Assembly (NCBI GenBank): GCA_009823395.1
Contig: CM020501.1
Location: forward strand, 28,237,361 to 28,301,360
Length of the DNA: 64,000 nt
Direction: 5' to 3'
DNA from: Thamnaconus septentrionalis
Taxonomy: Eukaryota; Chordata; Actinopteri; Tetraodontiformes; Monacanthidae
In this document: positions 1 to 11,500 of the stretch, piece after piece
Position numbering within the stretch: position 1 is the stretch's first letter
Layout: each line of letters opens with the position of its first letter
Notes under the pieces: model-generated
Databases searched by the model: none
What the model was told of the DNA's origin: nothing
Seen by the model: the letters and a program-made list of their open reading frames with translations, nothing else
Made by a program: the position numbers and the translations under genes

Positions 1-952
1 GTATGTGTGTGGGTGGGTATCGCACACAAAGATCACCCCCCCCCCCCCCCAAAAAAAAACATTTCCTCTCTGGATTGTTTTTTCCTCCTCTGCAAATTGC
101 AAATAAAACACTGGGGATTTGACCTTTACGAGCGCTAGCCGCTAGTCGCTAGCGGGAGCAGCTCCTTGCCAAGGTTCTCGGTTGCTAATGCTAACATGCG
201 CACACACACACACACACACACACAGTGGGTGAACTCGTGACCTGACAGGTGGCAAATGTGCGCTCACACTCGACGTCTCATTGGGCCCCAGGACTGCATT
301 TCAACACACGACCAGCAGGGGTCGTGTGTGTTTTCCTCCCCACCACCACCACCACTCCCATTTCCTCCATCCTTCATCCTGTTGACAGTGCCAACCCCCC
401 CTCGCACCCCTGTGACCTCACGCCCACCCTATCTGCCAAATGTTGTTGCCCGTAAGTCCGCCCACGCCTGGCCGGTGCCCGGCAGCAGCGACCAGGCTAA
501 CGGGCAGACTGGTCGCTGAGTTAGAACTCTGGGTTAGAACTCTGGGTTAGAACCAACCCCCCCCCCCAATCCTGGAGAGGAACTTGGGCAAAAACTTCTG
601 GCAGTGGAACATTATTATTATTATTAGTATTATTATCATTATTATCATTATTATTATTAGTGCTTGGATCACAAACACTAAAACATGAACAATCAATAGG
701 AACGACTGCAAAATGCCAATAATTCTGCCTGATTGTGTTTTTAAGGTTTGACTCAAATCTTTTCAGCCTAATGGAAACACTTGACACAGTATTAAAAAGA
801 AGAACCTCAATAAAAAATAAAAACAAACCAGGGTGTTCGCAGGATTAAAACGGAAATAATTGAATTAAAAATAAAGCTATAACACTTCCGCAATCCGTGC
901 CAAAAAAAATAAAAATAAAACTGATTCTTGTGGTTGTTGCGCGGCTACTTAC
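1..952 (-). other. intron 1 (partial) of the signal-peptide gene
   Basis: This stretch lies downstream, on the minus strand, of the donor site that closes the exon at 953-1013, so I read it as that gene's first intron running off the left edge. It contains a C/A homopolymer near 38-60, an AC microsatellite near 196-225, a CCA-rich patch near 340-360 and an ATT-rich patch near 611-660. No further exon is visible; the open frames here are low-complexity. Confidence 0.5.
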
Positions 953-1013
953 ATTGCAGGAGTAGCAGCAGCAGCAGCAGCGCGGGCAGACGCGGCAGGG
1001 ACGTCCCCTCCAT
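953..1013 (-). CDS. first coding exon of a secreted or membrane protein (signal peptide), gene unidentified
   Basis: Reading the minus strand from 1013, an ATG opens a 20-codon frame: MEGTSLPRLPA, then eight leucines and a glutamine. After one more base comes a consensus GTAAGT donor (GT at 952-951). A short polar start followed by an unbroken leucine core is a typical secretory signal peptide, and a phase-1 intron right after it is common in immunoglobulin-superfamily and other extracellular-domain genes. The exon sits inside a CpG island that probably supplies promoter and 5' UTR. The next exon would lie left of the window, so the mature protein is unknown. In human, JAM2 is the gene next to MRPL39, but there the two are divergent, whereas here both genes are on one strand; I therefore do not assign the name. 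The exon itself is fairly secure, the family is not. Confidence 0.6.
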
Positions 1014-1700
1014 CGTCGTCCACAACTCCGGCCGAGTCTCCTCTCTCCTGGGCGGCGGGCGGAGGCGGATCCCCGAGCCTCAGCTTTCTTCTCGCACTTG
1101 TTCGCAACTCCCCGACAATTCATCCAGAATTCCAGCGGGGTTCGGGAGAAAGGGAGCGAGGGAAGGAGGGACGGAGGGACGGAGGGAGGGAGGTGGGGAA
1201 GCGGCGGCGCTCTTCCGACGAAGAATTTAATTTTGAAGACTGAAAAAAAATAAAATAAAATAAAATAAAAAATGCAAAAAAAAATTAAAACAAAAACAAG
1301 GCGGCCGGACCGGAGAGGGACGCGCCACCGCGGGCATGGGGACGGGAACGGGTGGATGCGAGCGAGCGAGCGAGCGAGCGTGCGTGAGTGAGTGAGTGAG
1401 TGCGCGAGTATAGGTGGATGGGTGGGTGGCTCGCGACCACAGACTGTGTCGCTCCGTTCCGCGCGCCACTGTCTCTGTGTGCGCGCGCGCGCGCGTGTGT
1501 GTGTGTGTAGACGAGTGTTACCGCTCTGGTGGCGAGAGACGGAGGGCGGAGTGTTGCGCCGAGCAGAGCCGAGCCGAGCCGAGCCGAGCGGAGCGGAGCG
1601 CCGAGAGCGCAGCGCCGCGTCCAAGACGCGCACTGCAACCGAGGGAGGGGTGAGAGAGGGTGAGGGAGGGTGTGCCAGCTGGGGTTTGGCATCGAGGTGT
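1014..1700 (-). promoter_or_regulatory. CpG island with 5' UTR and promoter of the signal-peptide gene
   Basis: The sequence upstream of the signal-peptide ATG is strongly GC- and CpG-rich in patches (1040-1230, 1300-1370, 1540-1640) in an otherwise AT-rich neighbourhood. It includes GAGC/GAGT tetranucleotide runs (1356-1402) and a repeated GAGCC motif near 1560-1600. No TATA box stands out. A CpG-island promoter is the simplest reading. The transcription start cannot be fixed from sequence alone, and an A/T-rich block at 1220-1290 interrupts the island. Confidence 0.5.
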
Positions 1701-1854
1701 GGCCGCCCCCAAAAGAACCAACCCAGTCTTTACACAAGTGGGTCACACCCAGAAGAGACGTTAGAAAAACATACTGGAGTTCAATTTAGTCAAGTACAAT
1801 AAGCTACTTACTCGACCGGGGCATTTTGACATTCATATTTAAACTACTTCATAA

Positions 1855-2525
1855 CAGGCGCGGCCAAACTACGGCCCGGAGGCCACACGCGGCCCGTTAA
1901 AGCGTTTCCAATCCGGCCCCGCCGAGCTAGAAGAAACCATATTGATAGCAAGTCATAAACTGGCTGTAAGCGTTGTGCAGAGAACTGTAGACTGTTCGCA
2001 ACATGTAAATATATTGCTTTCATAATTTTCCTTCTCTGTGCTATTTTTTTGTTGCTGTAATCCAGCAGCAATTTATCCCCCAAGGTGGGATTGATAAAGG
2101 TGTTCTAAAGGTGTCCTACCCCGTCCATCTTGTCAGTGTTCTAAGAGTCGTTTCAATAAAGAGCTAAATAACGCAGGGCACCCAAGAGGTATTTTGTTGT
2201 AATGCACTGTATGAATAAACCTGATTAATGTTTTAGTTTCCCTGTTCTCGCGTTTTCTGCCACAGTGATGATGATGATGATGATGATGATGAGGAGGAGG
2301 GAGGATGAGGATGAGGACATCCTGGAGAATAACATAACTCTAAATTACTTTTAAATAGCAGTAACTGTTAGTACTGGAAAACGTGACTTTAATTCATTCA
2401 ATTTTTCAGTGTTTGAGATGTATTGGAACACTTTTTTCACGTTCAATAGACATTGAAACATGTTTTCTACATAACCCATGATATGAACCCATTGTGGCCC
2501 ACCAGTCAAAAAGTGCCCATCCCTG
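1855..2525 (+). mobile_element. hAT-like non-autonomous DNA transposon, about 670 bp
   Basis: The left end begins CAGGCGCGGCCAAACTACGG and the right end closes GTGCCCATCCCTG, a diverged form of the CAGGGGTGGGCAAACT terminal inverted repeat seen in several other copies here. Internal words shared with those copies include the AGTCATAAACT motif and TTTCAATAAAGAGC. A (GAT)n expansion lies at 2266-2291. No transposase frame is present. The flanking target duplication is too decayed to call. Confidence 0.6.
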
Positions 2526-3858
2526 CTTTCTACCGATAAAGGAAAAAAACAAAACAAACAAACTTTAGATGACATCCATTTCTGCTGTTTAGCTTCACAG
2601 GTTACAATACACCCCTCTAACAATGAATATGGATGGAGCGCTTTCCAGCAAACTGGTACCTTTGAGCACTTTAAGGAAAATGGTGATGTATGAAAAGAAC
2701 TTGGGAAAATTAGGATAATAATAATACAGCACACCCCTTGGAGTCAAAAATGCAAAAGATTCGCTTTGACGCCGACTAGAAGTTTGTTTTTCATCTCCGA
2801 CATCTCGACTCATCAGCTGTGCAAAAATTCCAGACGCTCCACTGGAACTGATTCAACTTCAGCATCGTTTGCAAGCAATGGCGACATTTTGAGAAACTGT
2901 ACACAAAGGCCACGCATGTTTTGAAGCCCGCATGAACCTTTCGTCCTTATCCAGCTCTATTTTTTAAGCAGTTACCTGCAAAGAGACAAACAACTCGGCA
3001 CAGGGCTGAATCTGCGGTGCTCTCATTCAGCTGGCAGTTTAAATTAGAACTCAGGCAAGGAGGAGGAGGAGGAGGAGGAGGAGAAGAAGAAAAAAACCCC
3101 ACAGACGCGAATCTGTTTATCCGCGGATCAAGACGCAGCGCCTCAAAGTGAGGAGAGTTGAGGAGAGCTGCGGGTTTTAGGAGATGAAGAGGAAGCTGGA
3201 AGCCACCCGGGGGCCAGAATCACTGACGTCGACGCCGTAATGAATCTGCAATCACACGTCTGTTTCTCCCCCACCGAGCGAGCGAGCGAGCGAGCGAGCG
3301 ACGGGAGGAAGCTTCAGACATTTATCGAGTGGCCGCCTCCTTTTTACTGAATCCTGCAGGTTTGAGAGGAAAACCTCTCACTGTCACACCCCCCCCCCCC
3401 CAAAAAAAGGCAAAGATTATTTGCTTCGATTGAGACGGATGCAGGTGAACGGACTACGATTCACTAGCAGAATGTGGCTGTGGTTTCCCTGTGGTGTGAG
3501 GTGGGGGTCAAAGGGCAAGGAGGAACGGGGTGGCGATGAAGGAGCGTTTGCAGCGGCTTTTCAAATCAGAAAAAAACAAAACCGTAAGAAAACATTCAGC
3601 TGTGTTTGTCTCTGCGAAGCCGCTTCATTAAGAACGATTCCCTGGCGGATCACTGCTGACTCGTTAGGACTCCATTACGCAGGAAACAAAACTACAAACA
3701 CAAGTCTTCATCTTCGTCTTCTCCTTCTTTCATTTGAGACGCTACTCTGCGTGCCTCAAAGATCCGAGGCGGCGGGTCGAACATCTCACTCTGCTCTGAC
3801 TTTGAGTCCCTGGGACAAATGTCCTTGGGTGTGTCCCGCGTGGTGCTGTCGTCCTGGC

Positions 3859-3898
<40 letters not shown>

Positions 3899-4631
3899 TG
3901 GTGGTGGTGGTGGTGGGGTTGCGACAGCTGCAGACAGCTGAGGACTCGGGGGGGATGGGTGGGGTTTAACTCATCAACTGTGTGTATCTGAAGCCTCATT
4001 TACCGTAAGGAATGAATTCTCCAGTCCATCCGACGGGGAATGTAATTTTTTGTGGTGAAACGTGTCGTGTTGTTGTCGTCGAGTCTTTAATGTCCGCGAT
4101 TGAGCAACGGGTTTCGAAATACGATTTGTCACGTCAGTATCTTGAATTGAAATCAAAAATGATCTCAGCCAACGACAACTTTGCTTAAATATTCAACGTT
4201 TAAACATTAAATCCTCTTATTTTGGTGGCAGCAGCAGCAGCAGCATCAGGTTACGACACAGAAGCGTCGTTGCCGTCTACTGCGTGAAGATAACAGCAGA
4301 ACCTCACGTGGGGGTGAGGTGAGGGTGTGTGTGTGTTTGTGTGTACCGGGGGGGGTGGGGATTGCAGCAAACGTTCACACATTCTCACACTCTGTCACAT
4401 TTGACTCGACGTGCTCCGAGGGGTCCCGGGGCCACCTGTTGGATGGCTCACGGGGGCCCTAACAGCTGCTGCTGCGGCGCTGCTGCTGCTGCTGCTCGAC
4501 TGACGACACACACACACATGCGTGCACGCACACAAACACACACCGCCTTTTTTTTTTTTTGTTGAACGGGAAACTGCTGACACGCACACAGACAATTTAG
4601 CAATCAGCTCAACAACAACAACGCCCCTCCT

Positions 4632-4632
<1 letters not shown>
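2526..4632. other. intergenic DNA between mrpl39 and the signal-peptide gene
   Basis: No exon with splice signals or conserved protein sequence was found. The stretch holds a GGA run (3059-3081), a GAGC run (3277-3300), a GT tract followed by a GGT tract (3861-3916), a short CTG/GCT cluster (4465-4497) and scattered CA-rich DNA. The frames here come from these simple repeats. Confidence 0.5.

Positions 4633-4709
<77 letters not shown>
4633..4709. repeat. (AC)38 microsatellite
   Basis: A 77-bp pure AC tract. It lies just beyond the predicted polyadenylation site of mrpl39, so it should be intergenic and not in the mature transcript. A related GT tract at 4799-4817 falls inside the short 3' UTR. 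Confidence 0.95.
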
Positions 4710-4712
<3 letters not shown>

Positions 4713-4762
4713 GAGGCGTGGCAGTAAAGAGATGAAGTGATGTGTAACTTGTGTTTTACTTG

Positions 4763-4768
4763 TTTATT
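4763..4768 (-). promoter_or_regulatory. mrpl39: poly(A) signal of mrpl39
   Basis: TTTATT on the plus strand gives AATAAA on the minus strand, 79 bp after the mrpl39 stop codon. Cleavage would fall near 4740-4750, giving a 3' UTR of only about 100 nt, usual for a housekeeping ribosomal protein gene. Confidence 0.65.
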
Positions 4769-4846
4769 GAACAAATCGCACAGCGGCGTACATGTTGGCG
4801 TGTGTGTGTGTGTGTGCATGCACATGGTGGGGTGGCAGAGTGGGCG

Positions 4847-6342
4847 TTACTGGCTGGCTGGAGGCGGGGCAGATGCAGGAGGAGGGGGCGGAGCTTCGGG
4901 GCTGGCAACCTCCACCTGAGCAGATCAAAGAAAAAAGAGCAAAGAGAGAATAAATGAGCATAAAAATCACCTCCTCCTGCCTTCAGTGCAGCTTTGTGGC
5001 CGTGCGTGCATGTGTGTGTGTGTGTGTGCGCGTGCAGCTATCTGTGGCGTGGGCGGCAGTGTGTTGGGAGCGCCAGCTGGAGGCGGACCGCCGCCCCCTG
5101 CGGCCAAAAGCCGTCCGCCCACGCCACCGCCACCGCCGCCCGTCAGCTCTGGACGGCGGACACAAACACTAACAGAGCGTCGGACTCAAACTGATCAGAA
5201 GCGCCACCTGCGGGCGCAAACACCGGCACTCATTAAACGGGGGGCCGCTGCTAAATTCACAAACAAACACGCATCCCGGCGCTGGAACGTGCAGGCGCCA
5301 CGGTATTAAATCCAGTTTAGAAAAGGAGAGAAAATATTGTGAGTGGCAGGAAAAACACTGTATTTTAATGCCATCTCTAAATTAGAATTATTAATGAATA
5401 AATAAATACACCACCGTTCAGAAGTCTGGGGTCACTGGCTCATGTCTGCCTTAAACTCCAATGCAAGCGGTTTTATGAAATAATGATCTTGAATGCTCTG
5501 CCATCTTTATGAGTGCACGAAAATCATTCAAGATGTGCTGAACAAGTATATGAACATTTCAGTGTTGAATCAAAACCATTTCAAGAGAATTCCAAGTGCG
5601 CAAAAGTCTGTGTGAACGCACTAAAAAGAGGCTGTTTGAAAGAACCTAAAATATAAAGCACGATGCTTGGTTTCTGCTTTTATGGTTTAGCACAACACAA
5701 CTAAGTGTCATTATAATACAAAGCCATATTTTACAAATACTTGCAATTTTTTTAATAGCAAATTTAAAGCATTCAACTTCTGTGATGACGGCTGCATATT
5801 GCACACTCGATGTTCATTCGCTGAAATCCCATTCAATGAGACATTCAAAGCAACGACTGTCCAGACCATCCCATAATGTTCAGCACATCCTGACTGATTC
5901 TCCTGCACTAGTAATGTTCTTAGAGCTTTCCAGTAGATTATGTCATGAAGCTGCTTATAATGGAGTTCAATGCTGAAATGAGTCCGTGGCCCCAACCTTT
6001 GAACAGTGGTGCACATAAATCCAATTTAGGCACAATTTGAGTTCCTGCACTTTGCAAAAATGAATGAACGGACTTCAGTTCATGTTGAAAAAAAAATCAA
6101 CAGTGATAATAATGATAACACTAATTTCCACTTTTCTTTGACTTCTACGCTTCAACAACACTTCCAGGGGGGGCGGGGGCGGAGGACAACAAACAAGCAA
6201 ACAAAACAAAGGGTGGACGGCTAAACCAACAGTTGACAGAGCGGTTGCCAGGTTCTGTTCTGCTGCGCCGAGAGGGGTTGCTGGCGGCGTTTCAGGGGGG
6301 TGGAGTTCGGGGGGTGGGGGGAGGGGCTCACTTCCTGCTTTA

Positions 6343-6389
<47 letters not shown>

Positions 6390-8486
6390 CATCGGCCAGA
6401 ATTATTACAAAAAAAGAGAGAAAAAAAGCAACTAGACTAATTTATGGGGGGACCAGGAAGCATCATCTTTTCCCCTACAGCAGTAAAACGGTCACTAAAT
6501 GGGTTCCTGTGAATCAATGTGTCTTATTTTAATGGAGCAGTTGTGAGAGATAAACGCTGTGTTTTTACAGTAGGAGCCAAAGCCAAAAACAATAGCAGGG
6601 AAATAATGAACTGGGCCTTCATTTCACAGCCCTTTCATCCAGAGCGGGGGGTGATTAACGGCTCTACTGATTCCCCCGAGAAGGGGAAGAAGTCACACAG
6701 GTTCCATGGTCTTTAAGGATGGATGGAGGAAGAAGAAGAGGAGAAGAGGAGGAAACCATGAGTTTTTTTTTTTCCGTTTTTTTTAAAACATGGTTTTGAG
6801 TGACTTGCGCTGACTGGTCAAACACGTTGAGAGTTGGAGGTGATTTGTAGTTCTGGATCCAACACTGTTTCAATCATTTAATGGTTTTAGACCAGGGCTG
6901 GGCAAACGGCTTGACAGGTGGGGCCACAATGGGTTGTAAAATTTGAGGGGCCGGAGCAGCAGCAGCAGATGGATGGAGTGTTTTGGTGAGCCACCTCATA
7001 GGAGGAAATAATATATTATGGGATGTGTCATTTTTCTTTAATGTCTCTTGAAAATGAACAAAAGCAAAGTCAGAACAAAATCAGTGTCTTTGAAGCCCCG
7101 CTGTGTTTAGCTCTTGATTGAAATGACTCTGAAAACTTAAAAACGGGTGAGATCCATCCACCTTTTGGTATTACTAGCTTACTATTAATTCATTAAATTC
7201 ATTTCTTCAAGTTCGGCGGGTCGGATTAAAAAGTTCAACAGGCCACATATGGGCCCCGGGCCATAGTTTGCCTACGCCTGCTCTAACTGACCACTCTGCC
7301 TCCCCCTGCTGCGCGTCTGCGTGAACGTCCTTCACGGACGAGTCCTGGTTTCCCCCCCCGGTCCCACTTTCTGGGCTCCGGCACCGGTGTCATCTCTTTG
7401 CCACCGTCCTCCTAAACTGGAGCCGCCAAAAAAAAAAAAGAAAAAGAAAAAAAAAAGAAGCTTGCAACGATGTCCCGCTTCTGCTGCAGCATCTCGAAAA
7501 AAAAAAAAAAAAAACATAACAAAAACGCTCAAGATCCAAAAATACTGCCCCCCCCACCCTTCATTTGCAGCGACGTCTGACGTCGGCACTTTTGTCTCCC
7601 GTCAGAAAAAGGCGCTATTTGCGTTCCTCGACTCACCCTGGCGAGGGCGAAAATGAAAAAAAAAAAAAAAAAAAAGCGAAAAAAATGTAGGCCGCAGATC
7701 ATAGTATGTCATCGGTTGCCAAATCAAGTGTGTCTATTAATGAGAGCATCTCTCCTCTCCTCCTTTTTTCGCTCCCTCACTCCCTTCATTACGCAATCAG
7801 TGATGCACAGAGGAGGCCGGCGAGGAAAAAAAAAAGGCTGCGGCAAAAGATGCTTCGACTTGACGGCTCCATCCAAAATTAACTCGTAGCCTAGTTTGAA
7901 TTTGAGGAAATCATCCTTTTTTAAGAAAAAAAAATACATGCACGGGGTTGGGGTGTGGAGGGGGCTGGGGGGCGTCTCAGCCAGACTCTGTTACTTGGAG
8001 ACCAGATTGGGAATAAACTGCATTAAAGTGAGATGTACGGCGCCGGGAACAAAAACCCTCGAGGGGTTTAAAAATACTGCCTGCTTGGATGTGGAGTTAG
8101 CGTCTGTGTCTTTGATGTGGAAAATCTATTTTTATATATATATGTATGAATATATTTTTTCAAAAAAAGGAGAAAACCTGCTGTTTGTCCTTTGTGAGGA
8201 GGAGGAGGAGGAGGAGGAGGAGGAGGAGAAAGAGGAGGAGTTGCTTGCAGACTTTCTCCCGTGGACGTTTTAAAAATGCGGACAATAAAAATAGCGGCGT
8301 TTAAATCCTGTCCTCTGGCGGCCTCCAGGGGGCGAGAGTGGACCCTGGAAACGCACACTCCACTCCGGGCTCTGTGAGCCGGCCCCGCAGGTTCTGCTTT
8401 GATGTGGCTGCTGTCGGGCAACGTGCTCGCGCGTGCGTGTGTGAGTGAGTGCGTGCATGTGTGCATGAGAGACAGGGAGAGAGAGA

Positions 8487-8527
<41 letters not shown>

Positions 8528-11500
8528 GGGAGATTTGCGTTGCCCCTCACCAGTTTTTCCGCCCGCTGCCTCAGTTTCCTCCAGACTGTGTGGTGAGCCT
8601 GCAGAGAGCAGAGCGCTGTGACTCTCACACTCTCAGAAATACACACACTGATCAAAAATCATAAAGTAAACACCCTTTTTTTCATTAGTTCTTGAGGCTG
8701 AAAGCTTCCATCCTGAAGAACTACTAGAAAATACGATCTATATCAATCTATGTCTATATCTGTCTATATCTAGACAACCTGCAAATAACACATTGATTAT
8801 TTCTAATATTTTTAACGCACTTGTTACATCCATTGAAATCTATTTTTCCTGTTAAACACAGATTGCACATCTCCTCAGGTCTTTTGCACCACTAAACACG
8901 CGCTGGATTTGCTAGTGAACGGCTGGCCACCCTCACCTGCAGCTGCAGAGGGAGCGAGAGTCCCTGAGCGCGTCGCCGCAGCCCCCACGGCCCCGGCCCC
9001 AGGACGTGCACGGCCGTCACCTCGTACTGGGAGCAGAGGCCAGTCCTGGCCACTAGAGGGCCCCCACTCAGCAGCACATGGTCGCCACATCTACAGGAAA
9101 TGCAATTAAAAAAGAAAGAAAAAAAGAGTCATAAAAGGAAACGCTGGTCATGGTGAGGTTGCAGGACTTTGGGAAAATGTAACGGAGCACTTTGGCTGGA
9201 ATCACCTGTACAGCGTCACTTTGCCGTTAGGACTTTGTGCTGCCTTCTGTTCCACCGCCTCCTGTTTACACCTGACACAGAAGGAAAGATGAAGACTTAA
9301 ATAGAAAAATGTGCGGCTCTTCACCGATACAGTGTGTCGCTTCACTTCCGTGTCAATTTAAATTTTCATTTGTTAAACTGATTTATTTATTTATAATATT
9401 CTCCTCATCCTAAATATTAGCCACACAATATTTCCTCAGCTTTTTTTGTTTTTAACTTTACAGATATCATTTTCATATACTTTTCAAGGACCTATATTTT
9501 GCACTTTCAATTTCCACAACTTTTGCCTGAATTTCTCGTGACCGTACGAACTCCTGCTTCGTCCTTTCACTACATCAGAGTGGGAGGATGAAGAAGAGCG
9601 GGGCGGAGATGTGGGAAGGAGCTGCAGACCGTCTACCTGCTCTCTGAAAAGACCTCCAGGGCCACAGAGGGCGCCACCTCCAGAGGCTCCCAGGGCAGGT
9701 CTTGGTGGATCAGCTGCTGGGCCCCTCGGGTCAGAGACCGCAATGACTCCTGGGTGTAAACACACACACATGACGAAAAAAATTGAAATAGTGTCCCTAA
9801 TGTATCTCACCGGTGTATCATAAAGTCAACAGAACACCCACACACCTCAGTCGGGGTCCAGGAATCCAGCCGGGGGTCGAGGGCCACGTCACAGCAGAAG
9901 GCCCCTGACGTGACTGCAGCAAAGGACAAATATACATTAAAATACACACAATTGATTTGACAGACTACACACGGGACTGATCAGACTCCCTGTACCTGGT
10001 ACGTCGGGCGCGTCGAGCAGCTCGACGGCAAAGTCGTCTTTGAACGCCGTCTCCAGCACCTGGCCGAGCAGGGCGGCACACGATCGCCAGTACGCCTGGT
10101 TGAGATACAGGACGTGGAAAGCAAAGGCTGTCATGCAAACTCAGATATTGTGTAATGTTTGACTTGATTTATGATTTGTAAAAGCTAATATACTGTCTAT
10201 AAATACATTCATAAAAGTGTATAATTGCAGTGCAGGAAAAGTATTTAGTTTTCCTACCCTAAAAACATTTCTCATATATCTAAACATAATAGAAAAACTA
10301 AGGAAATTTGTGTTTGGTAGATTATTTCTTTGTTGCAACAATGCTTCTTGGACACAAACCGTACATCATTGGAAAGCCTGTTTATTCCCCTTTTAAATGG
10401 TGCCACACTTGTAAGGGACATGCGTTTGTGGCGTGAACAGCAGAGCTAAGTATCTGAGTTGCGCCCCAGAAAAATGTGACAAATCTTCTCCGCCGAGTCA
10501 AACAGCTTCTTCTGCCGTTGACTCTTGTTTGGTGGATTGGATGATTGAAATTCGAAGAAACAAAACATATTGGCAATTTAACGATTGATTCATTTCGGGA
10601 GAGAGTGTGGAAGAACCATGCACCGGCCTGGCATCTCCTCCTCATGCTGGTCAGCAGCCTGGTCACACACTGCAGTGGGATGGATGGCATCCCATTCTCC
10701 AACCAGCCAACGTGGTTGCGTCGGTCACTCTGGCACAAAGAGCACACCCACGCTGATCCCACAAGTGTTCAATGGTGTTGAGGTCAGGACTGCTGGCAGG
10801 CCGTTCCATCCTCTCCACTCCCAAATTCTGGAGGTAGTCTCTGATGAACCTCTGTGTGCTCTGTGGGGGCGAGCATTGTCATCTTGGAGGATGGAGTTTG
10901 GTCCCTGACTGTGGAGATATGGGATTACTGCCGCCGGTAGCAGAATCTCATCTCCATATCTCTCTGCATTGAGATGACCTCCAATGATGACAAGCCTTGT
11001 TTTTCCAGTGAGGGAGATTTTTCATGGGCACAACTCAGATACTTAGCTCTTCTGCTCACCCCACATATGCATGCTCCCTTACAAGTGTGGCACCACTGAA
11101 AAGGGGAATAAACAGGATACGATACAACGATATAAGATTTATTTCCAAGAAGCATTGTTACAACAAAGAAATAATCTACCAAAAAAATAGAAAATACATA
11201 AAGCAAGGGCCTTGCTCCCAGTTAGCTGCCATCAACACCACCATATCTCTAAGGAAGCCTAATGTGGACATAATTAGGGTGACTGCTCGGACAAACCAAC
11301 AAAGAAGAAGGTGGACGAGGTATCCAAGTTTGGGTGCACAGGCCACCGTAGCTCACTGGCCAGCTCAGGAGGGGGAGGGAGAGTGAAATGGTAAATGGAC
11401 TGCTATTATACAGCGCTTTGCAGCACCTTCACGGTTCCCCAAAGCTCTCTACAATGGCCTCTCATTCACACATTCACACACCAATAAGTGGCTGCTGCCA

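Larger units (their letters stand above)
4916..8550 (-). other. mrpl39: intron 9 of mrpl39
   Basis: This is by far the largest intron of the gene (3.6 kb; the others are 82 bp to 1.7 kb). It holds a GC-rich patch at 5040-5170, a possible decayed Tc1-like fragment starting near 5405 (a word resembling CCGTTCAAAAGTTTGGGGTC), an AC tract (6350-6388), a composite repeat with an hAT-like element (6712-7280), poly-A blocks (7428-7460, 7497-7514, 7654-7676) and a GGA run (8197-8228). Confidence 0.7.

Noticed and set aside
845..1633. 262-codon minus-strand frame over the CpG island
   Set aside because: It covers the 5' UTR and simple repeats in the wrong frame; the signal-peptide frame with its consensus donor is much better supported.
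5040..5170. Gly/Pro-rich minus-strand frame just before the last mrpl39 exon
   Set aside because: Tempting as an extra exon, but it lacks a convincing acceptor and donor, runs into a CA repeat, and the mrpl39 frame joins perfectly without it.
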